Shown here in pieces: positions 51,958 through 59,500 of a stretch of 64,000 nt of DNA. The notes beneath the pieces are model-generated. The model saw only the letters and a program-made list of their open reading frames with translations, ran no database searches and was not told the DNA's origin. The stretch is from Opitutaceae bacterium (GTDB taxonomy: Bacteria > Verrucomicrobiota > Verrucomicrobiia > Opitutales > Opitutaceae), in NCBI GenBank assembly GCA_016794785.1, contig JAEUHC010000013.1:517905-581904 (forward strand). Reading direction: 5' to 3'. Position 1 is the first letter of the stretch. Each line of letters starts with the position of its first letter. The translations under genes and the position numbers were made by a program.

Positions 51958-54843
51958 ATGAAAACACCACGCTCCCGTCCCCGCTCTGTTGTTTTGCTTT
52001 TCGCCGTCGCGCTGGCCCCGTTCGCCGGGGTCGCGCAGACCGCGCTCGCCCCGGCCCCGGCCGCGGCTGCCGCCACTGAAGCCAAGCCCACCGATGCGAG
52101 CACCCCGATTTCGCTCTCGGCTTTCGAGGTCCGCGCCGAGGACGATGTGGGCTACCAGGCCGCCAACACCACGAGCGGCTCGCGCCTCAACTCCCGCCTC
52201 AAGGACACGCCCGCCTCGGTCGCCGCGTTTACCCCGGAGTTTCTCGCCGACATCGCCGCGACCAACCTCGAGGAGATGCTCGCGCACGCGACCAACGTCG
52301 AAATCGACGTCGAGGACGCCAACGCCGGCTTCAACAATCCCCAGGGCCGCGGCGCAGATGGCAACGACTACCAGTTCCGCATGCGCGGCTCGCCCGCCGG
52401 TGCCTCGCGCGATTTCGTCGAGTCGAGCGTGCCCGTTGATCTCTACAACGTGGAGCGCGCCGAGGTGGCGAGCGGCCCCAACTCGATCCTCTTCGGCCTC
52501 GGGCAGGCGGGCGGCCTCGTCTCGCTCTCCGGCAAGAAGGCCAACCTCCAGCGCAACCGCACCACGCTCAAGTCGATGTTCGGCTCGTGGCACCAGGAGC
52601 GCTACGAGGCCGACTACAACCGCGTGCTCGTCCCGAAGAAACTCTCCGTGCGCCTGCTCGGTCTCTACCAAAATAACGAGGGCTGGCGGCATTGGGACTT
52701 CAACGATCAGGCGCGCTGGACCGTCGCCGTCGGCTACCAGCCCTTCAAGCGCACCACGGTCCACGTGTCCTTTGAAAAGGGCCACATGGACAATAATCTC
52801 ACGCTCGGCTGGAACGGCCAGGATCAGATCACCGCATGGCAGGACGCCGGCAAGCCGCTCACCGACGGCACCGCCGTCCTGCCTGGCCTCAATCGCTTCA
52901 ACGCGAACAACCAGCGCTTCACCTTCAACTCCCAGAACCGCACCGTCTACAACTACCGCGGCGAATTCCAGACGGTGAATCGCTACGGCGTCGAGACGCT
53001 CCTCCCGCCCTCCGTCTCCCCCTACGATTTCAATCTCACCGGCCCGGGCGGCACGCGGCACCAGACGTTCAACACCCGCCAGCTCACGATCCAGCAGCGG
53101 CTCCCGCGGGGCGTCGATCTCGAGCTCGCCTATTTTCGCAACACCACCGACGTCGAGGCCCACGGCATGGCCATCGCCGGCGCCAACCTCCGCGCCGATC
53201 CCAATCCCACGCTGCCGCGCCCTGATGGCACCGCCGGCACGATCCCTAATCCCTTCGTCGGCCGGCCTTATTTCGAGTCCGTCTGGTTCAAGGACACCAT
53301 CAAGACCACCAACGAAATCTACCGCCTCAGCGCCGCCGCCGACCTCGGCAAATCCAACCGCTGGTTTGGCCGCCACCGCATCGCCGCCCTCGCCGAGGCC
53401 TCCTCGCAGGATCGCCTCCGCCGCTGGCGCGACGAGATCCTCGTCGACGACCGCAACATCCCGATCGTCAACGCCACCACCGCCGAAAACGCGCAGAACC
53501 AGCTCACGCGCCGCAACTACATCACCGAGGGCGACTACACGACCTACTACGGCGCCGATCCCACGCTGCCCGTCGCGCCCTTCGTCTACAACGGCCGCAC
53601 CTACACCAGCACCTACGCCTCGCGGGCCCGTGCGAACACCCAAACGGTGAAAGACATCACGAGCTTCATGTTCGCGGCGCAGAGTTTCTGGCTGAAGGAC
53701 CGCCTCATCACGACGCTCGGCGCGCGGCGCGACGACATCCAGTTCAAGAACGCGCAGGAGGAACGCGTCACCAATCCCAATGACCCGCGCGTCACCTCCA
53801 AGCTCATCGCCGCCGGCGAGTGGTATTTCAACGGCGAGCACGTCCGCCACCGCTACAAGCCCACCACGTTCACCGCCGGCGGCGTCCTCCACGCGACCAA
53901 GCGCCTCTCCTTTTTCTACAACATGTCGCGCAACAACGGCCAGCCGCGCTTCGACCGCACCGTGCTCCCCAACGGCGAGGTGCCCGAGCCCACCGAAGGC
54001 CGCGGCCGCGACTACGGCGTCATGCTCGACGTGCTGGGCGACGACCGCCTCTTCATCCGCACCACGTGGTTCCAGACCGAGCAGCTCAACGACTCCCCGA
54101 TTCTGCCCGGCGGCAACGCGCTCGGCGTGGACAACCTGACCACGATGCTCACCCAGCTCCGCAACGTTGGGAAAATCTCCCAGGCCGACTACGACCGCCA
54201 GGCCATCACGTGGACCTCCGCCTCGATCGACATCTTTACCAAGGGCCTCGAGGTCGAGGTCGTCGCCAACCCGACCAAGAGCCTCACGCTCCGCGCCAGC
54301 TACTCGCACTCCGAGCGGCGCCGCGAAAACTTCTTCACCGAGGTGTTCGAGTTTTTCGACACGCGCGTGCCCCAGTGGCGCGCGCTGCTGAAGGACAATC
54401 CCGCCGAACTCGCGACCTTCGAGACCGCCGTGCAGGAGCTTTACAGCGAGCTGGACTTTCAGGTGGACCGGCAGAACTCCCCGTTCGGCTCCCGCCCGCA
54501 CAAGCTCAACGGCACCGCCCGCTACGCCTTCCGCGAGGGCAAACTGCGCGGCCTGTTCGTCGGCGGCTCGATCCGCTACACCGGGAAAAATTTCATGAGC
54601 TGGGACAAGGCGAGCGGCTATGTCTATTGGGGCAACGAGTCGGTGCTGGGCGATGCCTTCGCCGGCTACCGGTTCCGCCTGCCATGGGCCAACGTGCCCG
54701 CGACGATGCAGCTCAACGTGCGCAACGTCGGCAACGACTACCGCGCCAACGTCGGCCGCTATAATGACAACTACACCGGCGTCCGCCGCGTGTATCTGAA
54801 CGAGCCCCGCAGCTGGCGCCTGACGACGACGCTGGAGTTCTGA
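51958..54843 (+). CDS. TonB-dependent receptor (third, ~961 aa)
   Basis: An outer-membrane receptor. A signal peptide ('VVLLFAVALAPFAGVAQ') is followed by 'ISLSAFEVRAEDDVGYQAAN', the family's pre-plug motif. The plug follows ('SGSRLNSRLKDTPASVAAFT', 'VERAEVASGPNSILFGLGQA'), and then a long beta-barrel ending in Phe ('TTTLEF'). The ligand cannot be told. I used ATG 51958, where the signal peptide begins; the frame runs upstream to 51847 without export logic. The next gene is a regulator of the GbsR/MarR type. The gap of 129 bases between them holds the operator in front of that gene. Confidence 0.92.
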   Translation: MKTPRSRPRSVVLLFAVALAPFAGVAQTALAPAPAAAAATEAKPTDASTPISLSAFEVRAEDDVGYQAANTTSGSRLNSRLKDTPASVAAFTPEFLADIAATNLEEMLAHATNVEIDVEDANAGFNNPQGRGADGNDYQFRMRGSPAGASRDFVESSVPVDLYNVERAEVASGPNSILFGLGQAGGLVSLSGKKANLQRNRTTLKSMFGSWHQERYEADYNRVLVPKKLSVRLLGLYQNNEGWRHWDFNDQARWTVAVGYQPFKRTTVHVSFEKGHMDNNLTLGWNGQDQITAWQDAGKPLTDGTAVLPGLNRFNANNQRFTFNSQNRTVYNYRGEFQTVNRYGVETLLPPSVSPYDFNLTGPGGTRHQTFNTRQLTIQQRLPRGVDLELAYFRNTTDVEAHGMAIAGANLRADPNPTLPRPDGTAGTIPNPFVGRPYFESVWFKDTIKTTNEIYRLSAAADLGKSNRWFGRHRIAALAEASSQDRLRRWRDEILVDDRNIPIVNATTAENAQNQLTRRNYITEGDYTTYYGADPTLPVAPFVYNGRTYTSTYASRARANTQTVKDITSFMFAAQSFWLKDRLITTLGARRDDIQFKNAQEERVTNPNDPRVTSKLIAAGEWYFNGEHVRHRYKPTTFTAGGVLHATKRLSFFYNMSRNNGQPRFDRTVLPNGEVPEPTEGRGRDYGVMLDVLGDDRLFIRTTWFQTEQLNDSPILPGGNALGVDNLTTMLTQLRNVGKISQADYDRQAITWTSASIDIFTKGLEVEVVANPTKSLTLRASYSHSERRRENFFTEVFEFFDTRVPQWRALLKDNPAELATFETAVQELYSELDFQVDRQNSPFGSRPHKLNGTARYAFREGKLRGLFVGGSIRYTGKNFMSWDKASGYVYWGNESVLGDAFAGYRFRLPWANVPATMQLNVRNVGNDYRANVGRYNDNYTGVRRVYLNEPRSWRLTTTLEF

Positions 54844-54953
54844 GGCCAAACCGGCCCGTGCTCGGATCACGCAGGTGCAAGCGCTTCGGCGACGATGCCG
54901 TGGCGCCACCAATAATATCGCGCCCAATGGAATTTCGCTTGCTAAGGCTGAAA

Positions 54954-54971
54954 TTTCTGTAATTACAGAAA
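54954..54971. promoter_or_regulatory. Operator 1: TTTCTG-N6-CAGAAA before the GbsR/MarR gene
   Basis: TTTCTGTAATTACAGAAA is a perfect palindrome (20 bases with flanks). It ends one base before the GTG start, so a bound protein would block transcription or translation. The half-sites and spacing match Operator 2. Confidence 0.75.
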
Positions 54972-54972
54972 T

Positions 54973-55494
54973 GTGAAACTCACACCCGTCATGGAGCGCT
55001 TCATCCTTCACTGGGGCGAGATGGGCTGGCGCTGGGGCATCAACCGCTCGGTGGCGCAGGTCCACGCGCTTCTCATGCTTTCGCCCAAGCCGCTACCGGC
55101 CGATGAGATTGGCGAGACGCTCAACGTCGCCCGTTCGAACGTCAGCACGAGCCTCAAGGAACTCAATGGCTGGGGCCTCGTCCGCACAGTCCATGTCTTC
55201 GGCGACCGCCGCGAGCACTTTGAGACGTTGCGCGACGTGTGGGAGATGTTCCTCGTCATCATGCGCGAGCGGAAGAAGCGCGAACTCGACCCTACGCTTG
55301 CTACGCTCCGCGAGTGCGCCGCCGAGGCCAGGACCAACAAGGTCGACAGCGACTACACCGCCGCCCGGCTCAACGAGCTCGCCACCTTCATCGAGCTAGC
55401 CGGAAGCTGGGCCGACCGGGCACAGGGCCTCTCGCCCGCCGCCGCCAAGCGACTGTTCGAACTGGGCGACAAGGTTTTTCGTATGGTCGGGTAG
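54973..55494 (+). CDS. GbsR/MarR-family transcriptional regulator
   Basis: A 173-residue winged helix-turn-helix regulator of the GbsR branch. It starts 'MERFILHWGEMGWRWGINRS' (family hallmark), has HTH helices 'LPADEIGETLNVARSNVSTS' and a wing around 'WGLVRTVHVFGDRREHF'. The remaining helices probably dimerise. It starts at GTG 54973, right after a perfect palindrome that likely serves for autoregulation. A matching operator lies 13 bases after its stop, before the membrane operon, so it probably represses that operon. The effector is unknown. Confidence 0.9.
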   Translation: MKLTPVMERFILHWGEMGWRWGINRSVAQVHALLMLSPKPLPADEIGETLNVARSNVSTSLKELNGWGLVRTVHVFGDRREHFETLRDVWEMFLVIMRERKKRELDPTLATLRECAAEARTNKVDSDYTAARLNELATFIELAGSWADRAQGLSPAAAKRLFELGDKVFRMVG

Positions 55495-55507
55495 TTTTGC
55501 CACAAAG

Positions 55508-55525
55508 TTTCTGAGTTCTCAGAAA
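55508..55525. promoter_or_regulatory. Operator 2: TTTCTG-N6-CAGAAA before the membrane operon
   Basis: TTTCTGAGTTCTCAGAAA shares both half-sites and the exact six-base spacer length with Operator 1. It lies 21 bases before the first ATG of the membrane operon. A purine-rich site AAAGGAAT sits between it and that ATG. Confidence 0.75.
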
Positions 55526-55546
55526 TCACAAAAATAAAGGAATAAC

Positions 55547-55930
55547 ATGAACTACGCCGTCCTCGCCTATATGCTTTATCTGCCGGTCTCGATCTTCCTC
55601 ACGATCTGGGTCGCGCGGACGCTGCACCGCAACGGCCGCGTCTTCTTCGTTCAGGCCTTCCGCGGCAACGAAGCGATGGCCGACTCGGTCAATCACCTCC
55701 TCGTGGTCGGCTTCTACCTGATCAACCTCGGCTTCATCTCGTTCGCACTGCGCTACGGCACGAAACCAAACGATCTACAGGAGACGCTCGAGTTCCTGAG
55801 CATGAAGATCGGCGTCGTGCTGCTCGTCCTCGGCGGGATGCATTTTTTCAATATGTTCAACTTCGATAAAATGCGCCGCAAAGGCACCCGCCCAGAGGCT
55901 CCCGTCGCGGTGCCACCGCCAGTCGGTTGA
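55547..55930 (+). CDS. Small polytopic membrane protein of the regulated operon
   Basis: A 127-residue protein with three hydrophobic helices ('YMLYLPVSIFLTIWVA', 'LLVVGFYLINLGFISFA', 'IGVVLLVLGGMHFFNMFNF') and a basic Pro-rich tail. It starts after a good ribosome-binding site (AAAGGAAT, 55536-55543) and 21 bases after Operator 2, so it is probably the first gene of an operon controlled by the GbsR-type regulator. No family with known function recognised. Confidence 0.78.
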   Translation: MNYAVLAYMLYLPVSIFLTIWVARTLHRNGRVFFVQAFRGNEAMADSVNHLLVVGFYLINLGFISFALRYGTKPNDLQETLEFLSMKIGVVLLVLGGMHFFNMFNFDKMRRKGTRPEAPVAVPPPVG

Positions 55931-55954
55931 GCGACTCCTGATGGGCTGCTTGCC

Positions 55955-56851
55955 ATGAAAATCGCCAACCATGATCGTTCGACGCGGCTCGCCCGGGCCG
56001 CGTCGTGGGCGGCCGGGCTCGTGGTCGTGGCTTTCGCGTGGTGGCTCGTGCGCGACCGGACGGGCTGGGTCGTGATGCTTGCGGTCGCGGGGACGGAATG
56101 GGCAGTGCTGAAACTCACGACCTTCCGTGGCTACGGCGAAGCCGCGAGCTTGTGGCGTGCGATCGGTTATCTCGTGGCGTGGCCGGGGATGAATGCCCGG
56201 GCGTTTTTCGGCGCGCCCGCCGAAAACCGGCCCGGCGCTGGCGAGATAGCTTCGGCTGCGGCAAAGACGTTTTTGGGCTTCGTGCTCGTCGCGTGGGCGG
56301 TCCGCCATGCGCATGAGGAAGCGGAGCTGACGGTCGCGTGGGTGGCGGTGGTGGGTGTGCTGTTTGCGCTGCACTTCGGTGTGTTTCATCTGCTGTCGTG
56401 CATCTGGCGGGCAGTGGGGGTCGACGCCCCGCCGATCATGCGTGCGCCCGTCATGGCCACGTCGCTCGCCGAACTGTGGGGCGCACGTTGGAACCTGGCG
56501 TTTGCTGATGCTGCGCGGCGTTTCGTCCTGAAGCCGCTGGCCCGGCCCATCGGTGGCCGCGGTGCAGGCCTCGCGGTTTTCGTGGTCTCGGGTCTTGTGC
56601 ACGAATCGGTGGTCTCGCTGCCGGCACGCGGCGGCTGGGGTGGTCCGACGGCGTATTTTCTCCTTCAAGCCGCAGGCCTCGCCGTCGAGCGCAGCGCCTA
56701 CGGTGTTCGCCGCGGTCTCGGGCGCGGCGCGCACGGCTGGCTCTGGACGGTCTTCGTCGCGGTGGCGCCGCTGCCCCTGCTCTTCCACGCGCCGTTTGCC
56801 CGCAACGTCATCGTCCCTCTCATCCGCGCCCTCGCGGACATCTTGCCATGA
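55955..56851 (+). CDS. MBOAT wax-synthase-like membrane acyltransferase
   Basis: A 298-residue polytopic protein. 'SLAELWGARWNLAFADAARR' matches the wax-synthase (MBOAT_2) word SLxxFWGxRW, and 'GLAVFVVSGLVHESVVSLPA' contains the catalytic His region (FxxSGLxHE) of this family. 'WLVRDRTGWVVMLAVAG' and several more helices complete the membrane domain. It probably transfers an acyl group to an alcohol in the inner membrane. Plant-type wax synthase folds are uncommon in bacteria of this group. Its end overlaps the next gene by four bases, so the two are translationally coupled. Confidence 0.78.
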   Translation: MKIANHDRSTRLARAASWAAGLVVVAFAWWLVRDRTGWVVMLAVAGTEWAVLKLTTFRGYGEAASLWRAIGYLVAWPGMNARAFFGAPAENRPGAGEIASAAAKTFLGFVLVAWAVRHAHEEAELTVAWVAVVGVLFALHFGVFHLLSCIWRAVGVDAPPIMRAPVMATSLAELWGARWNLAFADAARRFVLKPLARPIGGRGAGLAVFVVSGLVHESVVSLPARGGWGGPTAYFLLQAAGLAVERSAYGVRRGLGRGAHGWLWTVFVAVAPLPLLFHAPFARNVIVPLIRALADILP

Positions 56852-57258
56852 ACACCAAGCTCGAACTCGCCCTGAAATTCGCGGCCCTCACCCATCTCGG
56901 CCTGATCGCCGCCGGCGTGCTCATGCCGCACGCCACCGGCCTATGGCGCGAATGTGCAAAGTTGGCGCCGTTCCCGCGCACGCTGTTCCGCGTCTACTAC
57001 GCTTTCATCGGGCTGTGCCTTGTTTCGTTCGGCCTCGGCTCGTGGTTCTTCGCGACCGAACTCGCCAGCGGCACACTCTTCTCGCGCGCGATTTGCGGAT
57101 TCCTCGCAGCATTCTGGACGATTCGGCTGATCGCCGCGCTGCTCCTTGATGTGACGCCCTACCTCGCGAACGGCTGGTGGCGCCTCGGCTATCACGCGAC
57201 CAACGTCGTCTTCAGCACGCTGCCGTTCATCTATGCATGGGTGGCGTTTGCGACGTGA
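56848..57258 (+). CDS. Membrane protein coupled to the MBOAT gene
   Basis: A 136-residue protein with four probable helices ('ALKFAALTHLGLIAAGVLM', 'VYYAFIGLCLVSFGLGSWFF', 'AICGFLAAFWTIRLIAALLL', 'VVFSTLPFIYAWVAF'). It begins in the ATGA overlap with the MBOAT stop. It may be an accessory subunit of the acyltransferase. No family recognised. Confidence 0.72.
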   Translation: MNTKLELALKFAALTHLGLIAAGVLMPHATGLWRECAKLAPFPRTLFRVYYAFIGLCLVSFGLGSWFFATELASGTLFSRAICGFLAAFWTIRLIAALLLDVTPYLANGWWRLGYHATNVVFSTLPFIYAWVAFAT

Positions 57259-57276
57259 ATCGGACCCCGGGCGAAC

Positions 57277-57927
57277 TCACCCCGTCGTCTTCAGCTCCTT
57301 CACGAACTTCTCCGCTTCCTTGATGGCGGTCTCCATGTCCTCGATGAGGCGGCTGATGTCGCCCTCGAGGGCGCGGTTCGTCGAGTCGAGCTGCGCGAGG
57401 GCGCGGGCGTTGAGGTTGTGCTTCAGGTAGAGCACCTGGTCGCGGAAAGTCGCGAGCACCGGGTCCATGCGCTCGGCGGAGCGGCGCATGTGGGAGAGCA
57501 GCGTGTCGTAGCGGCCGCGCGTGGCGTCGTGCTGTCGCTGGCTGTCGCCCTTGAGCTTGGGGTTGGTGTATTGCGCGAGCTCGTTGCGCCATTCACGGAA
57601 CATCGCCTCGGCCACATCCTCCACCGCGGAGATGCGCGAGCGCACCTCCTTCGCGCGGCTCTCGCTGCGCTCGAACTCGCGGTTGAGTTCCTCGTATTTT
57701 TTTTGGAGATCGCCGCCCTCGGTCTTGGTCACGGCCTGGAAATGCTGCAGCGCGCTGGCAAACTGCCGCTTCGCGTCGGCCTGCGCCTCGCGGGTCTTGT
57801 CCACGCGGTCGGCGAGGATGTCGCGCTTCGCGACACCCATTTTTTCCATCGCGCCGTAGTAGGCCGAGGAGCAGCCGGCGAGGAGCAGGACGAGCGCGAT
57901 GGGCAGGGAGCGGAAGGTGCGTTTCAT
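57277..57927 (-). CDS. DUF2959 lipoprotein
   Basis: A 216-residue protein. It begins with a lipoprotein signal ('ALVLLLAGC'). The rest is a long alpha-helical, coiled-coil-like region rich in Glu, Lys and Arg ('LQKKYEELNREFERSESRAK', 'EVRSRISAVEDVAEAMFREW'), as in DUF2959. The family has no known activity. ATG 57927 begins the signal. It converges with the membrane operon. Confidence 0.85.
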   Translation of the reverse strand: MKRTFRSLPIALVLLLAGCSSAYYGAMEKMGVAKRDILADRVDKTREAQADAKRQFASALQHFQAVTKTEGGDLQKKYEELNREFERSESRAKEVRSRISAVEDVAEAMFREWRNELAQYTNPKLKGDSQRQHDATRGRYDTLLSHMRRSAERMDPVLATFRDQVLYLKHNLNARALAQLDSTNRALEGDISRLIEDMETAIKEAEKFVKELKTTG

Positions 57928-58007
57928 GGCGAGGGCGGGTGCGTGGAGAAGAGACACCGCTTGTTTCTTCGCGGCAAGCCCTCCGGTGCCGCGAGTCAGG
58001 GTGGGCT

Positions 58008-58063
58008 GGAGACGCGGCGCCTGCGCCGCGGTCAGGCAAACGCGACGAGGGCGTCGCGTCTCC
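58008..58063. repeat. Gene-end inverted repeat (GGAGACGCGGCG type), second copy
   Basis: GGAGACGCGGCGCCTGCGCC (58008) faces GACGAGGGCGTCGCGTCTCC (ending 58063). It is the same family as 19915-19976 and lies seven bases from the nucleoside hydrolase stop. Confidence 0.75.
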
Positions 58064-58070
58064 ATCACGC

Positions 58071-59120
58071 TCACCCGCGCGACATCAGCTCGACAAACAT
58101 CGCCTCGAACCGCGCCCGGTCGATCGCGCGCACGACATTGACGTCCGGCTCGCCGAGGCCGGGGCCGCCGCCCGGCGGCCAGCTGAGCGTCGCGCCGTAG
58201 CCCGCGCCTTGGTCGGTCGCGATGTCCATCGCGAGCCAGCCGGCGTCGGTCACGATGCGGCGGTCGAGCAGCACGGCGGCGGCGATTTCGTCCCACATCG
58301 GGAAACCGCGCCCGGCGAATTGTTTCAGGTAGCGTGCGGCCGGGGTGTCGGCGGCGGTGGCGCGCGCGACGAGTTCGTCGGTGAGCCGCGGCTCCACCGT
58401 CGCGTCGAGCGGCACGCAGGTGAGGTTCTTCCAGCCCGCGCGCAGCATGATCGAGGCGGCCTCGGGATCGAAGCGGCAGTTGAACTCGACGCGCGGGCTG
58501 TGGAGGAACTGCAGCGCAAACTCGTCGGCGGTCGAGATCACCGGGTTGAACGCCCCGCCCATGAACACGAGCCCCTCGGCCAGGCTCGCGAAGCTGTCGT
58601 CGAGCCGCGCCGCGAGCGCGAGATTGGTGAACGGTCCCAGCGCGAGGATGGTCACCGCGCCCGGAAACTCGCGGACCTTGCGCACGAGGAATTCCGCCGC
58701 GGCGCCCGCGGCCGGCATCGTGTCCGGATCACCTTCGGGGAGCGGCGGGACGACGTCGGCGGGATGGTAGGCCGGGCGGCGCATGGTGTTGTGGTCGGGC
58801 CAGCGATCCATCCACGCGCCCTTGTAGGGCAGCTTGCCGTGCATCGCCTCCCAGCGGCGCGTGCCTTCCTCGGAATTGAGCAGCGGATACGTCGCGCCCG
58901 CGACGACGGGCACATCGGTGCGGCCGACGAGTTCGAGCAGGCGCAGGGCGTGCGCCGTGTTTTCCTGCACCCAGCCGTCGCCCGTGACTGTCGTGATGCC
59001 GAGCACCTCGATCTCGGGCGACTGCAGCACCATGAGGATCGACTGGAGGTTCGAGCCCCCGGGGCCGAACGAATCCTGATCGATGATGACTTTGCGGCGG
59101 AGCGAGGCGGGGGAGGTCAT
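58071..59120 (-). CDS. Inosine/uridine-preferring nucleoside hydrolase family protein
   Basis: A 349-residue protein of the nucleoside hydrolase fold, which splits ribonucleosides into base and ribose. It has 'EVLGITTVTGDGWVQENTAH', 'ILALGPFTNLALAARLDDSF' and 'FNCRFDPEAASIMLRAGW', all family words. The calcium-site start is unusual: the canonical DTDxxxDD is 'DQDSFGPGGSN', so the paired Asp are missing. It may therefore have an altered metal site or a different sugar substrate. I chose ATG 59120; the frame extends to 59165 in a Pro-rich leader. Confidence 0.86.
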   Translation of the reverse strand: MTSPASLRRKVIIDQDSFGPGGSNLQSILMVLQSPEIEVLGITTVTGDGWVQENTAHALRLLELVGRTDVPVVAGATYPLLNSEEGTRRWEAMHGKLPYKGAWMDRWPDHNTMRRPAYHPADVVPPLPEGDPDTMPAAGAAAEFLVRKVREFPGAVTILALGPFTNLALAARLDDSFASLAEGLVFMGGAFNPVISTADEFALQFLHSPRVEFNCRFDPEAASIMLRAGWKNLTCVPLDATVEPRLTDELVARATAADTPAARYLKQFAGRGFPMWDEIAAAVLLDRRIVTDAGWLAMDIATDQGAGYGATLSWPPGGGPGLGEPDVNVVRAIDRARFEAMFVELMSRG

Positions 59121-59230
59121 GCGCGGAGGCGGCGGCCCGCAGCCGAGCGGACTTTGCGGCGGCATGCAATCCGACTCCTCGCTCGACGCTCCCCGTTGGG
59201 CGGCCCACGTTCGGGGCCGAAAGACCGCCC

Positions 59231-59500
59231 ATGAATCTCTCCCCCGAGGAAATGACCTTTGCCCGCGACCTTGTGAAAGGATCGCGCCAGCGCATCCATC
59301 ATGTCGCGTGGGTCGATCGCGACGGGACGCACCGGCTGACGACCCTCAACGCCGCCGAGATGACCCAGCTCAACCGGCTTTCCGGCCACCTCGGCATCTC
59401 GAGCGCCGAGCTGCTCCGCCAGGTCGCGCACATCCCGAACGCGAAGCTTCCTCCCCCGCCAGCCGCGGCTCCCGGGCCCGCTCCGGCGCCGGCGTCCTAG
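59231..59500 (+). CDS. Small hypothetical protein
   Basis: An 89-residue protein. Residues 1-70 are soluble with strands and helices ('VAWVDRDGTHRLTTLNAAEM', 'LNRLSGHLGISSAELLRQV'), and the tail is Pro/Ala-rich. Its stop and that of the opposing SNF2 gene share the four bases CTAG. It is not recognised. Confidence 0.55.
   Translation: MNLSPEEMTFARDLVKGSRQRIHHVAWVDRDGTHRLTTLNAAEMTQLNRLSGHLGISSAELLRQVAHIPNAKLPPPPAAAPGPAPAPAS

Noticed and set aside
51703..55065. Minus-strand open frame opposite the third TonB receptor
   Set aside because: No recognisable domain; the receptor is intact on the other strand.
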